Positions 10,157 to 18,155 of a stretch of 64,000 nt of DNA are shown in pieces. The DNA is taken from positions 1-64,000 of the forward strand of contig NZ_AFUE01000007.1 in assembly GCF_000222765.1 (NCBI RefSeq), in the 5' to 3' direction. The translations under genes were made by a program, and so were the position numbers. Source of the stretch: Streptococcus cristatus ATCC 51100 (GTDB taxonomy: Bacteria > Bacillota > Bacilli > Lactobacillales > Streptococcaceae). The notes under the pieces were generated by a model that worked only from the letters and a program-made list of their open reading frames with translations, ran no database searches and was not told the DNA's origin. Numbering within the stretch: the first letter of the stretch is position 1; every line of letters starts with the position of its first letter.

Positions 10157-13100
10157 CTATTTTTCAAGCGATTCAGATGAAATTCCAAGAATTTCTCGAA
10201 TTTCTTCCATCGAAAGACTAGAGCGAGACTCTGCACCATCTAGAATCGTTGAAACTAGATTTCGTTTGGTGTCCTGTAATTCCTGAATTTTTTCTTCAAT
10301 AGTCCCCCGTGTAATCATACGATAAACTTTTACATTCCGTTCCTGACCGATGCGATGAGCCCGACCAATAGCTTGGGCTTCTACTGCAGGATTCCACCAA
10401 AGATCCACTAAAATAACAGTATTTGCACCAGTTAGATTGAGACCGACACCACCAGCTTTAAGAGAAATCAGGAAGGCTGATCTTTCTCCTTGATTAAAGG
10501 CTTTGGTCATCTCCTGACGTTCTTTTGCTGGAGTTGAGCCTGTGATTTTGAAGGACTCCATTCCCATCTGGTTCAGTTCTTGCTCGATAATATCCAGCAT
10601 GCCACGGAATTGTGAAAATATCAGAACACGATGTTCACCGTCTTGGATCTGCTCCAACAGCTCACGTAAACTTTCCAGCTTGCCGCTTTCCCCATCGTAA
10701 TCATCCATAAAAAGCTTGGGAGTATCACAGATTTGACGGAGTCGCATAAGACCAGACAAAATTTCGATTTTACTACGATTGATTTCCTCCTCTGTTGCAT
10801 GGAGAATTCGCTCCTGCATTTGCTTGAGCAGAGCTAGATAAATCGTTTTCTGGCTGTCTGCGAGTTCATTACGATAAGAAATCTCAATCAAATCAGGAAG
10901 CTCCTGCAAGACTTCTTCTTTCTTACGCCTCATGACAAAGGGTTTAATATAGCGCGCAACCGTTTCTGCCGGCATCTTCAAAAAAGCTTTCTTGCTCGGT
11001 AATAAGCCCGGAAGGACGATCTGAAAAATTGACCAAAGTTCGCCGAGATGATTTTCAATCGGCGTGCCAGACAAGGCATAAGTCCGCTCCACCTCAAATG
11101 CTCTCAGATATTGAGCAATCTTGCTCTGGTCATTCTTCATGACCTGCGCTTCGTCCAATACCAAATAGTCAAAATGAAGTCCTTTATACTCTTCAACATC
11201 TTGTCTGAAGGAAGCATAACTGGTAATGGTAATCTGATGGTCTTCCGCAATCACAGCATCTCGAACATTTTTCAGTCCATACACAACAGCGACATCTAGG
11301 TCTGGAGCAAATTTGGCAAACTCATCGCTCCAGTTGTAAATTAGACTCGACGGCGCCAAAATCAAAACTTTCTTAGACTTGGTCAAATGAGCAGTCAAGA
11401 AAGAAATGGTCTGAAGGGTCTTTCCCAAGCCCATGTCATCGGCTAGAATGCCACCAAATCCATATTTATTCAGAATGGATAGCCATTTTACACCCGTTTC
11501 TTGATAACCTCGAAGCTCTGCCTGAACTTTCAGCTTAGGCAGAGGAAAATCCTCTGGGTGGGTCAAATCATAAGCCAGCTGGCGAAAATCCTCCGACAAG
11601 TCAACCCTTTCCTGATCTTTGAACAATTCAGAGAGTTGATAGGCAGCCAGGCTATGCGTTTGGATGACCCCATTTCGGGAGTGTTTGCTTCTCAATTGTT
11701 GCAAGGTCTGGCTGATTCGCTTACTATTCTCATCAAAAATCACAACTTGACCCGTCTTGCTGATAAAGTAATCCTTTTGGCTCAACAACGAATCTAGAAC
11801 ATCATCTACCTCAGACTGATCGATACCAGTAAAATCAAAGCCAATATCCAAGAGCCCACCATTCATACTGATGGAAACCTTCGGAGGTGCTGTTTGTGAT
11901 AGACTCTGCAGCTCATCTGACAAGTAGACATTGCCCAATGCTCTAAAGCGCGGAATCAAGACAGAGAAGAAACGGTAAATTTCTTCGGGTCGTAAAGGCG
12001 GACGCTGGCTGATAAAATCATCTGCAAAACCTGCCTCCAGCATTGCTTTAAAAACTTGCTGTTCCCGCTCAAAATTGCTGGCAAAAGGTAGATTTATCAG
12101 CTCTTCACGACTGGTTACAGTCTGACTACCATAATCAAAGACAAGATCCAGCAATACTTGCTTGTCAGCCCCTAAATAAAAATTGAAATCCACGGTAAAA
12201 TCATGAATGAACAGTCGCTCAGGTGCTGTCACACGGCCAATTTTTTTAAACTCAAGCAGACTCACTGCCAGTTTGGACTGCTCAGACACATCAAACTGCA
12301 GGCGCTTGACGCGCTCTTGCTCAATCGGCAATTCCTGTAATGCCTTGACTAACTTGGTCTGCTGAGCTGTCAGTTGATAGAAGGTCTGATTATGAAAGAT
12401 AAATTGCCCCCCATAGAGCAGCTTATAATTCTTTTCAGATATCAGCAGCTCAAAAAAGTTTTCCCGTTCTTGCACCTCAAACTGATAAATCTCCGCCTCT
12501 TCATGCAAATCTTGGAAAAATACCTCAGCATAATCATAAAAGCTATATTCCAAACGAAACGAAGTGAGATTCATCAAGCGAGTCACGCCTTCCTCAAAAA
12601 GACTGGCTGGAAAATAAAGGTGCCGCCCAGCATTGGGAAAGACCAACGAAGAGTCCTGTCCCTTATAATCCGTCACCAAGCCTCGTAAAAATTCTAGTAG
12701 GTCTTGACTAGCTTCATCAAAATTCTCCATTCGGATAGGCTCATAGTAGTTCTTACCGATTTGATAATGCCCACCCTTATTCAAGGTTCTCAAAAAGGAC
12801 AAAATATCACGCACTACATAAGAGCGCTCATCCGGCAGACGGCTAATCCGCAGGCTCCATAAAAATTGTCCTGTGTAAGCATCTTCCTGTCCAGTCGCTG
12901 ATAGCTCATAACGCATTTGCTGACTGGATTTATCTAGCAAAATCTTATCCAAAAAAAGGCTACCAAAAGAAACCAATTTCTGGGCTTCCTGACTAGAAGA
13001 CTCTTTGTCTGTCATCTTCGCCAGCAGATCTTTACCCACCGAATCATTTTTCAAAAAATATTCCAAGGCAGCCAGATGGGCACAGTACTTCTTCTTTTGA

Positions 13101-13270
13101 AAAAAATCACAGGAGCAGAAAACTGCATCATCATCTAGACTATAGCGTAGATTGTACTGATCCACGCGCGTGTATAAAAAGGAATCTTTGACGTCAAGAA
13201 TTTCGACTTTTTTGCTGTCACAGAGGGCAATTCCTTCCGTTCGAATTTTACCTGGAATTAATTTAGCCAT
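10157..13270 (-). CDS. SNF2/SWI2 family DNA-dependent ATPase with SWIM zinc finger
   Basis: Large (1037 residues) RapA/HepA-like helicase-superfamily-2 ATPase; it probably remodels protein-DNA or polymerase-DNA complexes. The N-terminal SWIM zinc finger is CSCDFFQKKKYCAHLAALE; the C-terminal half has Walker A DDMGLGKTLQT, the DEAQ box VLDEAQVMKN, motif III LSGTPIENHLGELW, and motifs V/VI GLNLTGAN and IGRAHRIGQ. The ATG at 13270 is chosen because the upstream GTG is part of the AGGTGG ribosome binding site. It likely has its own promoter. Confidence 0.92.
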   Translation of the reverse strand: MAKLIPGKIRTEGIALCDSKKVEILDVKDSFLYTRVDQYNLRYSLDDDAVFCSCDFFQKKKYCAHLAALEYFLKNDSVGKDLLAKMTDKESSSQEAQKLVSFGSLFLDKILLDKSSQQMRYELSATGQEDAYTGQFLWSLRISRLPDERSYVVRDILSFLRTLNKGGHYQIGKNYYEPIRMENFDEASQDLLEFLRGLVTDYKGQDSSLVFPNAGRHLYFPASLFEEGVTRLMNLTSFRLEYSFYDYAEVFFQDLHEEAEIYQFEVQERENFFELLISEKNYKLLYGGQFIFHNQTFYQLTAQQTKLVKALQELPIEQERVKRLQFDVSEQSKLAVSLLEFKKIGRVTAPERLFIHDFTVDFNFYLGADKQVLLDLVFDYGSQTVTSREELINLPFASNFEREQQVFKAMLEAGFADDFISQRPPLRPEEIYRFFSVLIPRFRALGNVYLSDELQSLSQTAPPKVSISMNGGLLDIGFDFTGIDQSEVDDVLDSLLSQKDYFISKTGQVVIFDENSKRISQTLQQLRSKHSRNGVIQTHSLAAYQLSELFKDQERVDLSEDFRQLAYDLTHPEDFPLPKLKVQAELRGYQETGVKWLSILNKYGFGGILADDMGLGKTLQTISFLTAHLTKSKKVLILAPSSLIYNWSDEFAKFAPDLDVAVVYGLKNVRDAVIAEDHQITITSYASFRQDVEEYKGLHFDYLVLDEAQVMKNDQSKIAQYLRAFEVERTYALSGTPIENHLGELWSIFQIVLPGLLPSKKAFLKMPAETVARYIKPFVMRRKKEEVLQELPDLIEISYRNELADSQKTIYLALLKQMQERILHATEEEINRSKIEILSGLMRLRQICDTPKLFMDDYDGESGKLESLRELLEQIQDGEHRVLIFSQFRGMLDIIEQELNQMGMESFKITGSTPAKERQEMTKAFNQGERSAFLISLKAGGVGLNLTGANTVILVDLWWNPAVEAQAIGRAHRIGQERNVKVYRMITRGTIEEKIQELQDTKRNLVSTILDGAESRSSLSMEEIREILGISSESLEK

Positions 13271-13296
13271 ACCTACCACCTAACATTTATCCCTTT

Positions 13297-13305
13297 ATTA
13301 TACCA
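13297..13305 (-). promoter_or_regulatory. Extended -10 promoter of the SNF2 helicase gene
   Basis: The minus strand reads TGGTATAAT, an extended -10 box, about 27 bases before the start codon. No clear -35 hexamer is seen at the expected distance. Confidence 0.55.
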
Positions 13306-13388
13306 TAGGACAGCTATAAAAATAAAATAGAATTTCTTTATTTGCAAACATTCTTTGAAGTAGAATAAGCGAGAGCTTTCTCTACAAC

Positions 13389-13413
13389 AAAGAGCCGTCC
13401 ATTGGACAGCTCT
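13389..13413 (-). terminator. Terminator of hpf
   Basis: A stem of GAGC-T-GTCC with GGAC-G-GCTC and a 3-base AAT loop, flanked by AAA and TTT, directly after the hpf stop. The U-run on the minus strand is short (TTTG), so termination may be partial. No plus-strand gene uses it. Confidence 0.65.
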
Positions 13414-13419
13414 TTTACA

Positions 13420-13962
13420 TTATTTTACTTCTAACAAACCGATATCTCCATCTTCACGACGATAGATAACATTCGTTGTACTATCTTCAACATCTGTGTA
13501 GATGAAGAAGTCATGTCCCAACAAATCCATTTGCAAAATAGCTTCATCTAGATCCATTGGTTTCAAATCAATATGCTTAGAACGTACTACTTTGGAAGAT
13601 GCTGCATCAGCGTCTTCTACTAAAGCATCAGTGAACAACTGGCTAGTTGCAACCTTGTTCCGGTTTTTCTTTTCAATTTTTGTCTTATTCTTACGAATCT
13701 GACGTTCAATCTTATCGATAACTAGGTCGATAGATCCGTACATATCTTGCGAAACATCTTCTGCCCGAAGGGTAATAGAACCAAGAGGAATCGTTACTTC
13801 GACTTTCGCCGTCTTCTCCCGGTACACTTTCAAATTTATCCGTGCATCAAGTTCTTGCTCTGCTTGGAAATACTTCTCAATCTTCTCAAGTTTAGAAACT
13901 ACGTAGTCACGGAGAGCATCAGTTACTTCTAGGTTTTCACCACGGATACTATATTTAAGCAT
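13420..13962 (-). CDS. hpf: Ribosome hibernation promoting factor, long form
   Basis: Binds the 30S decoding centre in stationary phase and, through its C-terminal domain, dimerises ribosomes into inactive 100S particles. 180 residues, the long HPF form typical of Firmicutes. N-terminal S30AE domain about 1-100 (IRGENLEVTDALRDYV, IDLVIDKIERQI); C-terminal dimerisation domain about 120-180 (KPMDLDEAILQMDLLGHDFF, NVIYRREDGDIGLLEV). AGAAGG precedes the ATG by 7 bases. It follows comFC but has its own strong promoter, so it need not depend on competence. Confidence 0.96.
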   Translation of the reverse strand: MLKYSIRGENLEVTDALRDYVVSKLEKIEKYFQAEQELDARINLKVYREKTAKVEVTIPLGSITLRAEDVSQDMYGSIDLVIDKIERQIRKNKTKIEKKNRNKVATSQLFTDALVEDADAASSKVVRSKHIDLKPMDLDEAILQMDLLGHDFFIYTDVEDSTTNVIYRREDGDIGLLEVK

Positions 13963-14006
13963 ATAAGTACCTTCTTTCTAAACATAAATGTTTTATTTAC
14001 AATATC

Positions 14007-14035
14007 ATTATAACGCTTTCATTCTTTTTTTGCAA
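14007..14035 (-). promoter_or_regulatory. Promoter of hpf with overlapping cre-like site
   Basis: On the minus strand TTGCAA (14030-14035), 17 bases, TATAAT (14007-14012): a strong sigma-A promoter. The sequence TGAAAGCGTTATAA at 14008-14021 matches the catabolite-responsive consensus TGNAANCGNTNNCA except at one position and covers the -10 box, so CcpA could repress it. Confidence 0.75.
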
Positions 14036-14043
14036 ATATTTTC

Positions 14044-14709
14044 TTATCTTGCGAGTGAAAATGTCAAAACTTCTTTCACACCTGCTTCCAGCAATAATTC
14101 TCGAGCTAATTGCAAGGTTTTTCCAGTCGTATATACATCATCTATCAGAAGAATTTTTTCTGGCAGAAGGACATCTTTTACCAATGTAAAACATTGCTGG
14201 CTTTTTAAACGTTCTTGGCGATTTTTACTGGATTGGGCAAGCGCATCCTGCTTTTCCAGCAACTGTTTATAAGGCAAACCAGCCGCTTGCAAGAAGCCTT
14301 CCACCTGATTAAAACCTCGACTTTGGTATTTTTCAGGGCTGACTGGAATAGGAACCAGAGTATATTCTTTGAAGTTTCTGAGACTTTTTTTGAGAACTTC
14401 CGCAAAAACAAATCTCAGAAGATAATCTCCTTGAAACTTGTATTTGCTGAAGAAATCCTTCATCAAATCATTATAAAGAAAGCAAGCCTGATGCTGCACC
14501 AAATAGCCTTGCGTTTCCCATATTTGACAATCCGAGCAGACTTTCGCTTCCCCATCCTTCCAGCAACGTGGGCAATGGATAGAGGAAATCGCTTCAAATC
14601 CTGCTCGACAATGTTTACAAATTGTATTTTGCTCTTTTTGTAATAAAATCAAGGAAGAAAAAGTCCTATTTTCTTCTACTGCCTGGCTGCATAACAAGCA
14701 ATTTCTCAT
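14044..14709 (-). CDS. comFC: ComF family protein ComFC (phosphoribosyltransferase fold)
   Basis: Late competence protein needed for efficient DNA uptake; its exact role is unsettled. 221 residues. N-terminal zinc-ribbon cysteines (CLLC, CKHC, CPRC, CSDC), then a type I phosphoribosyltransferase domain with IDDVYTTGKT at 189-198. Its start overlaps the end of comFA by 4 bases (ATGA), so the two are translationally coupled and share the comFA competence promoter. Confidence 0.95.
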   Translation of the reverse strand: MRNCLLCSQAVEENRTFSSLILLQKEQNTICKHCRAGFEAISSIHCPRCWKDGEAKVCSDCQIWETQGYLVQHQACFLYNDLMKDFFSKYKFQGDYLLRFVFAEVLKKSLRNFKEYTLVPIPVSPEKYQSRGFNQVEGFLQAAGLPYKQLLEKQDALAQSSKNRQERLKSQQCFTLVKDVLLPEKILLIDDVYTTGKTLQLARELLLEAGVKEVLTFSLAR

Positions 14710-16007
14710 AGGCCGGCCTCCTTGTTCATCAGTTTGATTTCACGAATCGCTTTTTCGATTGAATGTGTGGTACCATCGTGAAAGAAGAATAAATCTCCCG
14801 TTGGCCTCTCCATACTACGTCCCACTCGGCCAGAAATCTGAACCAAGGCGCTACGACTAAAGAGGCGATGGTTGGCTTCCAGAACAAAGACATCTACACA
14901 GGGAAAGGTCACACCACGCTCTAGGATGGTCGTCGTGACTAGAATAGTAATTTCTCGTTTGCGAAACTCTTCAACGATTTCTAGACGATTTTCAGTTGTC
15001 GAAGCCACAAATCCGACTCTTTCCGCTGGAAATATCTCCTCCAAAACTTGCGCAAATTCTTGACCTCTTTTGATTTCCGAGGCAAAGATCAGTAAGGGAA
15101 AGCCTGTTTTTCTCTGTCTCTCGATATATTTTTTCAGTTTAGGCGGCAATTTCTTTTTCGCCAAATATTTTTGAAAATCTGCCAGCCAAACTTTTTGGGG
15201 CACAATCAAAGGATTCCCATGGAAGCGCCGAGGAAGACTAAGGCGTTTTAATTCTCCTTTTTGGACTTTTTTATCCAGCTCATCCGTCGAAGTGGCAGTT
15301 AAGAAAATTGTCGTTCCCTTCTCCTTGACCGACTGCTCCACGGCATGGTAGAGCACAGGATTGTCCACATAAGGAAAAGCATCTACTTCATCCACAATCA
15401 ACAAATCAAAAGCTCGATAAAATTTGAGGAGCTGATGGGTAGTGGCAATGACCAAGGGACTGCGAAAATATGGCTCGGATTCACCATGCAAAAGTGAAAT
15501 AGGACAGGCAAAATCCAGCTGGAGCCGGCGATAAAGCTCCAAACAGACATCAATCCGAGGGCTGGCTAGACAAACGGCACCTCCATGGTCAATCACTTCT
15601 GCAATCACCTGATAAATCATTTCCGTTTTGCCCGCCCCAGTCACTGCATGGACTAGGCTATTCTGCTTTTGAGCAACTGACTCTAACAGTCCCTGAGAAA
15701 CTTTCTCTTGAAAGGTCGTTAATTGTCCCTGCCACTTGAGTACCTGATTTTTAGGAAAAGCTTCCTGTGGAAAATAGTAGAGTTCTTGATCACTCCGAAC
15801 TCGCCCCAAAATCAGACATTCCCTACAATAGTAGGCATTGACAGGTAGCTGGTAGTTCTCCTTGTCCACTTTAGAACCACAGCAGCCGCAAAATAATTTC
15901 CTCCTTTCCTCTCGCATACTGAGCATCTGCTGGGCCTGCAAGCGCAGCTCAGGGCTGAGCTGATCCTTTGTAAATATCCTACCTAGGCAATCTTTTATTT
16001 CTAACAT
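14706..16007 (-). CDS. comFA: ComFA, competence DNA-uptake ATPase (DEAD-box type)
   Basis: ATPase thought to power entry of single-stranded DNA through ComEC. 433 residues. Zinc-finger cysteines C40/C43 and C61/C64; Walker A AVTGAGKTE (121-129); DEVD (206-209); TATSTDEL; helicase motif VI QISGRVGRS. A ComX box (TACGAATA) ends only 7 bases before the ATG, so the transcript probably starts at or beside the start codon. No ribosome binding site is visible. The start agrees with the family length. Confidence 0.95.
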   Translation of the reverse strand: MLEIKDCLGRIFTKDQLSPELRLQAQQMLSMREERRKLFCGCCGSKVDKENYQLPVNAYYCRECLILGRVRSDQELYYFPQEAFPKNQVLKWQGQLTTFQEKVSQGLLESVAQKQNSLVHAVTGAGKTEMIYQVIAEVIDHGGAVCLASPRIDVCLELYRRLQLDFACPISLLHGESEPYFRSPLVIATTHQLLKFYRAFDLLIVDEVDAFPYVDNPVLYHAVEQSVKEKGTTIFLTATSTDELDKKVQKGELKRLSLPRRFHGNPLIVPQKVWLADFQKYLAKKKLPPKLKKYIERQRKTGFPLLIFASEIKRGQEFAQVLEEIFPAERVGFVASTTENRLEIVEEFRKREITILVTTTILERGVTFPCVDVFVLEANHRLFSRSALVQISGRVGRSMERPTGDLFFFHDGTTHSIEKAIREIKLMNKEAGL

Positions 16008-16014
16008 ACTTTTT

Positions 16015-16022
16015 TATTCGTA
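16015..16022 (-). promoter_or_regulatory. ComX/SigX competence box of comFA
   Basis: The minus strand reads TTTTACGAATAAAAAA. The core TACGAATA is identical to the streptococcal combox (cin-box) recognised by RNA polymerase carrying ComX. It replaces a normal -10 element for comFA-comFC. Confidence 0.9.
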
Positions 16023-16028
16023 AAACTT

Positions 16029-16057
16029 TTGGAAAAATCCATTTTTTTGTGTACAAT
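16029..16057 (+). promoter_or_regulatory. Promoter of yigZ, apparently giving leaderless mRNA
   Basis: TTGGAA (16029-16034), 17 bases, then the extended -10 box TGTGTACAAT ending at 16057. A start 7 bases downstream falls on the A of the yigZ ATG at 16064. There is no ribosome binding site between. Confidence 0.7.
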
Positions 16058-16063
16058 AAAACT

Positions 16064-16699
16064 ATGGAATATAGAACAATTAGACAAGACGGTCAAGCCC
16101 AGGAAGAAATTAAAAAATCTCGCTTCATTTGCCACGCCAAGCGCGTTTACTCAGAAGAGGAAGCCAGGGATTTTATTGCTGCCATCAAAAAAGAGCACTA
16201 TAAAGCCACTCATAATTGCTCTGCTTTTATTGTAGGGGAGAAAAGCGAGATCAAACGAACTAGTGATGACGGTGAGCCCAGCGGTACAGCGGGCGTTCCT
16301 ATGCTCGGTGTCATGGAAAATCACCAACTGACCAATGTCTGCTTTGTGGTCACGCGCTATTTTGGCGGGATCAAACTAGGAGCTGGTGGGCTCATTCGGG
16401 CTTATGCAGGTAGTGTCGCCTTGGCAATCAAAGAAATTGGTCTCATCGAAATTAAGGAACAGGCCGGTTTGCGTCTCAAAATGTCTTACAGCCAGTACCA
16501 AAACTTCGATAACTTTTTGAAAGCCGAAGATCTGACCGAATTCGATACAGAGTTTACAGATCTAGTGGCTACAACCATCTATATCGACAAGCAGGAAAAA
16601 GAACCATTAGAACAGAAATTAGTCGAATTTTTCAATGGCAAAATCCAAATTGATGATCAAGGTTTGCGCGAGGTTGAAATTCCTTTAACAGTTGAATAA
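16064..16699 (+). CDS. yigZ: YigZ/IMPACT family protein
   Basis: 211 residues; YigZ/YvyE (UPF0029, IMPACT-like) family of uncertain function, with a proposed role linked to translation. N-terminal domain about 1-115 with SDDGEPSGTAGVPML and FVVTRYFGGIKLGAGGL, the family signatures; C-terminal DUF1949-like domain about 140-205. The ATG at 16064 (MEYRTIRQDG) is preferred over the one at 16049, because 16049 lies inside the promoter and the family starts at MEYR. Divergent from comFA across a 56-bp gap. Confidence 0.9.
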   Translation: MEYRTIRQDGQAQEEIKKSRFICHAKRVYSEEEARDFIAAIKKEHYKATHNCSAFIVGEKSEIKRTSDDGEPSGTAGVPMLGVMENHQLTNVCFVVTRYFGGIKLGAGGLIRAYAGSVALAIKEIGLIEIKEQAGLRLKMSYSQYQNFDNFLKAEDLTEFDTEFTDLVATTIYIDKQEKEPLEQKLVEFFNGKIQIDDQGLREVEIPLTVE

Positions 16700-16757
16700 T
16701 CTTAACAGCTAGGCCTAGTGATAAAGAATTTTTATCGTGGTCATAGCTTTTTTATAT

Positions 16758-16786
16758 TTTACAAAGTGCCACTTTCAGCTTATACT
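16758..16786 (+). promoter_or_regulatory. Promoter of cysK
   Basis: TTTACA (16758-16763), 17 bases, TATACT (16781-16786), about 30 bases before the cysK start. A GAGGT ribosome binding site follows at about 16804. The short inverted repeat GATAAA-N5-TTTATC (16720-16736) upstream could be a weak yigZ terminator or an operator. Confidence 0.75.
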
Positions 16787-16815
16787 AGTCTCATTAAAGT
16801 ATTGAGGTAGAAAAA

Positions 16816-17745
16816 ATGGCAAACATTTATCAAAACATCACAGAATTAGTTGGAAGAACGCCAATTGTTAAACTTAATAATATCGTTCCTGAAGGAGCAG
16901 CTGAGGTTTATGTCAAGTTAGAAGCCTTCAACCCTGGCTCTTCTGTCAAAGATCGGATTGCTCTCAGTATGATTGAGGCGGCTGAGCGCGATGGCCTTAT
17001 CAAGCCTGGCGATACTATCGTGGAAGCAACCAGCGGAAATACTGGTATTGGCCTTTCATGGGTTGGAGCAGCTAAAGGCTACAAAGTTGTCATTGTGATG
17101 CCAGAAACCATGAGTGTGGAGCGCCGCAAGATTATTCAAGCCTATGGAGCAGAGCTAGTTTTGACTCCGGGTAGCGAGGGAATGAAGGGCGCTATCGCCA
17201 AAGCAGAAGAAATCGCCCAAGAGCGAAATGGCTGGTTGCCACTGCAGTTTAACAATCCAGCCAATCCAGAAGTTCACGAACGAACAACAGGAGCAGAAAT
17301 TGTCGCTGCTTTCGGTGAAACTGGACTAGATGCCTTTGTCGGTGGTGTTGGAACTGGGGGGACTATCTCTGGTGTCTCTCATGCTCTTAAAAAAGCGAAT
17401 CCAAATGTCCAAATCTATGCGGTTGAAGCAGACGAATCTGCTATCCTTTCTGGTGAGAAACCGGGTCCTCACAAAATCCAAGGACTTTCAGCTGGATTCA
17501 TTCCAGAGACCTTGGATACAGCAGCCTATGATGGCATTGTCCGCGTGACTTCTGATCAAGCGCTAGAATTAGGACGCTACATTGGCGGTCAGGAAGGTTT
17601 CCTAGTCGGAATTTCATCTGCTGCGGCTATTTTTGCAGCCATTGAAGTCGCTAAAAAACTAGGAGCTGGCAAGAAAGTCCTTGCCCTTGCACCTGATAAT
17701 GGTGAACGTTACCTATCTACTGCTCTCTACGAATTTGACGCTTAA
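16816..17745 (+). CDS. cysK: Cysteine synthase A (O-acetylserine sulfhydrylase)
   Basis: PLP enzyme forming L-cysteine from O-acetylserine and sulfide in the cytoplasm. 309 residues, full length. The PLP lysine is K45 in GSSVKDR; the substrate loop [11 protein letters not shown] starts at 70; the phosphate loop is [20 protein letters not shown] is near the C-terminus. It has its own promoter and a terminator, so it is a single-gene unit. In streptococci cysK genes are often controlled by CmbR/CysR-type regulators; no such site can be named with confidence here. Confidence 0.97.
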   Translation: MANIYQNITELVGRTPIVKLNNIVPEGAAEVYVKLEAFNPGSSVKDRIALSMIEAAERDGLIKPGDTIVEATSGNTGIGLSWVGAAKGYKVVIVMPETMSVERRKIIQAYGAELVLTPGSEGMKGAIAKAEEIAQERNGWLPLQFNNPANPEVHERTTGAEIVAAFGETGLDAFVGGVGTGGTISGVSHALKKANPNVQIYAVEADESAILSGEKPGPHKIQGLSAGFIPETLDTAAYDGIVRVTSDQALELGRYIGGQEGFLVGISSAAAIFAAIEVAKKLGAGKKVLALAPDNGERYLSTALYEFDA

Positions 17746-17762
17746 TCGTGAAAATAGTTAAC

Positions 17763-17794
17763 AAAATTCCTACCCGTTTGGGTAGGAATTTTTT
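17763..17794 (+). terminator. Bidirectional terminator between cysK and cvfD
   Basis: AATTCCTACCC-GTTT-GGGTAGGAATT with a T-run on the plus side (TTTTTT) and, read on the minus strand, T-residues after the stem. It would end both cysK (+) and the convergent cvfD (-). Confidence 0.9.
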
Positions 17795-18155
17795 ACTCTT
17801 TTTGTTCTTTTAGAAAAGCTTTGGCTTCCCTTATCCAGATTGGCAATTGCTTACCTAAAGGTGCAAATCCAATTTTGCAACGATCGTTTGAAAAGCGATG
17901 CCGTCTTGGTAAACGATGTTTTTCCTCCTCCAAGGTTCGCATCGATAAGCTGGCCTTACCAGAAAACTCATCATAATCTACTACCTGCACAAGGACCTGA
18001 TCCCCGATTTTCAAAATATCGTGAATATTGTCAATATAGCCCGTCCGAATCTCAGAAATATGAATGAGACCGATCAGACCGCTTTCTAGTTCGACAAAGG
18101 CACCGTAGGGCTGAATTCCAGTAATTTTGCCCTTTAACTTATCTCCGATTTTCAT
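17793..18155 (-). CDS. cvfD: S1 RNA-binding domain protein CvfD (GSP13/YugI family)
   Basis: 120 residues. The N-terminal S1 domain (about 1-75: GDKLKGKITGIQPYGAFVEL, GLIHISEI, VQVVDYDEFSGKASLSM) binds RNA; the basic C-terminal half is specific to this family. The pneumococcal homologue CvfD is described as a pleiotropic post-transcriptional regulator, and the B. subtilis homologue as a ribosome-associated general stress protein. Its ATG overlaps the stop of the HAD-cyclophilin gene by one base (TAATG), so the genes are translationally coupled. Confidence 0.9.
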   Translation of the reverse strand: MKIGDKLKGKITGIQPYGAFVELESGLIGLIHISEIRTGYIDNIHDILKIGDQVLVQVVDYDEFSGKASLSMRTLEEEKHRLPRRHRFSNDRCKIGFAPLGKQLPIWIREAKAFLKEQKE

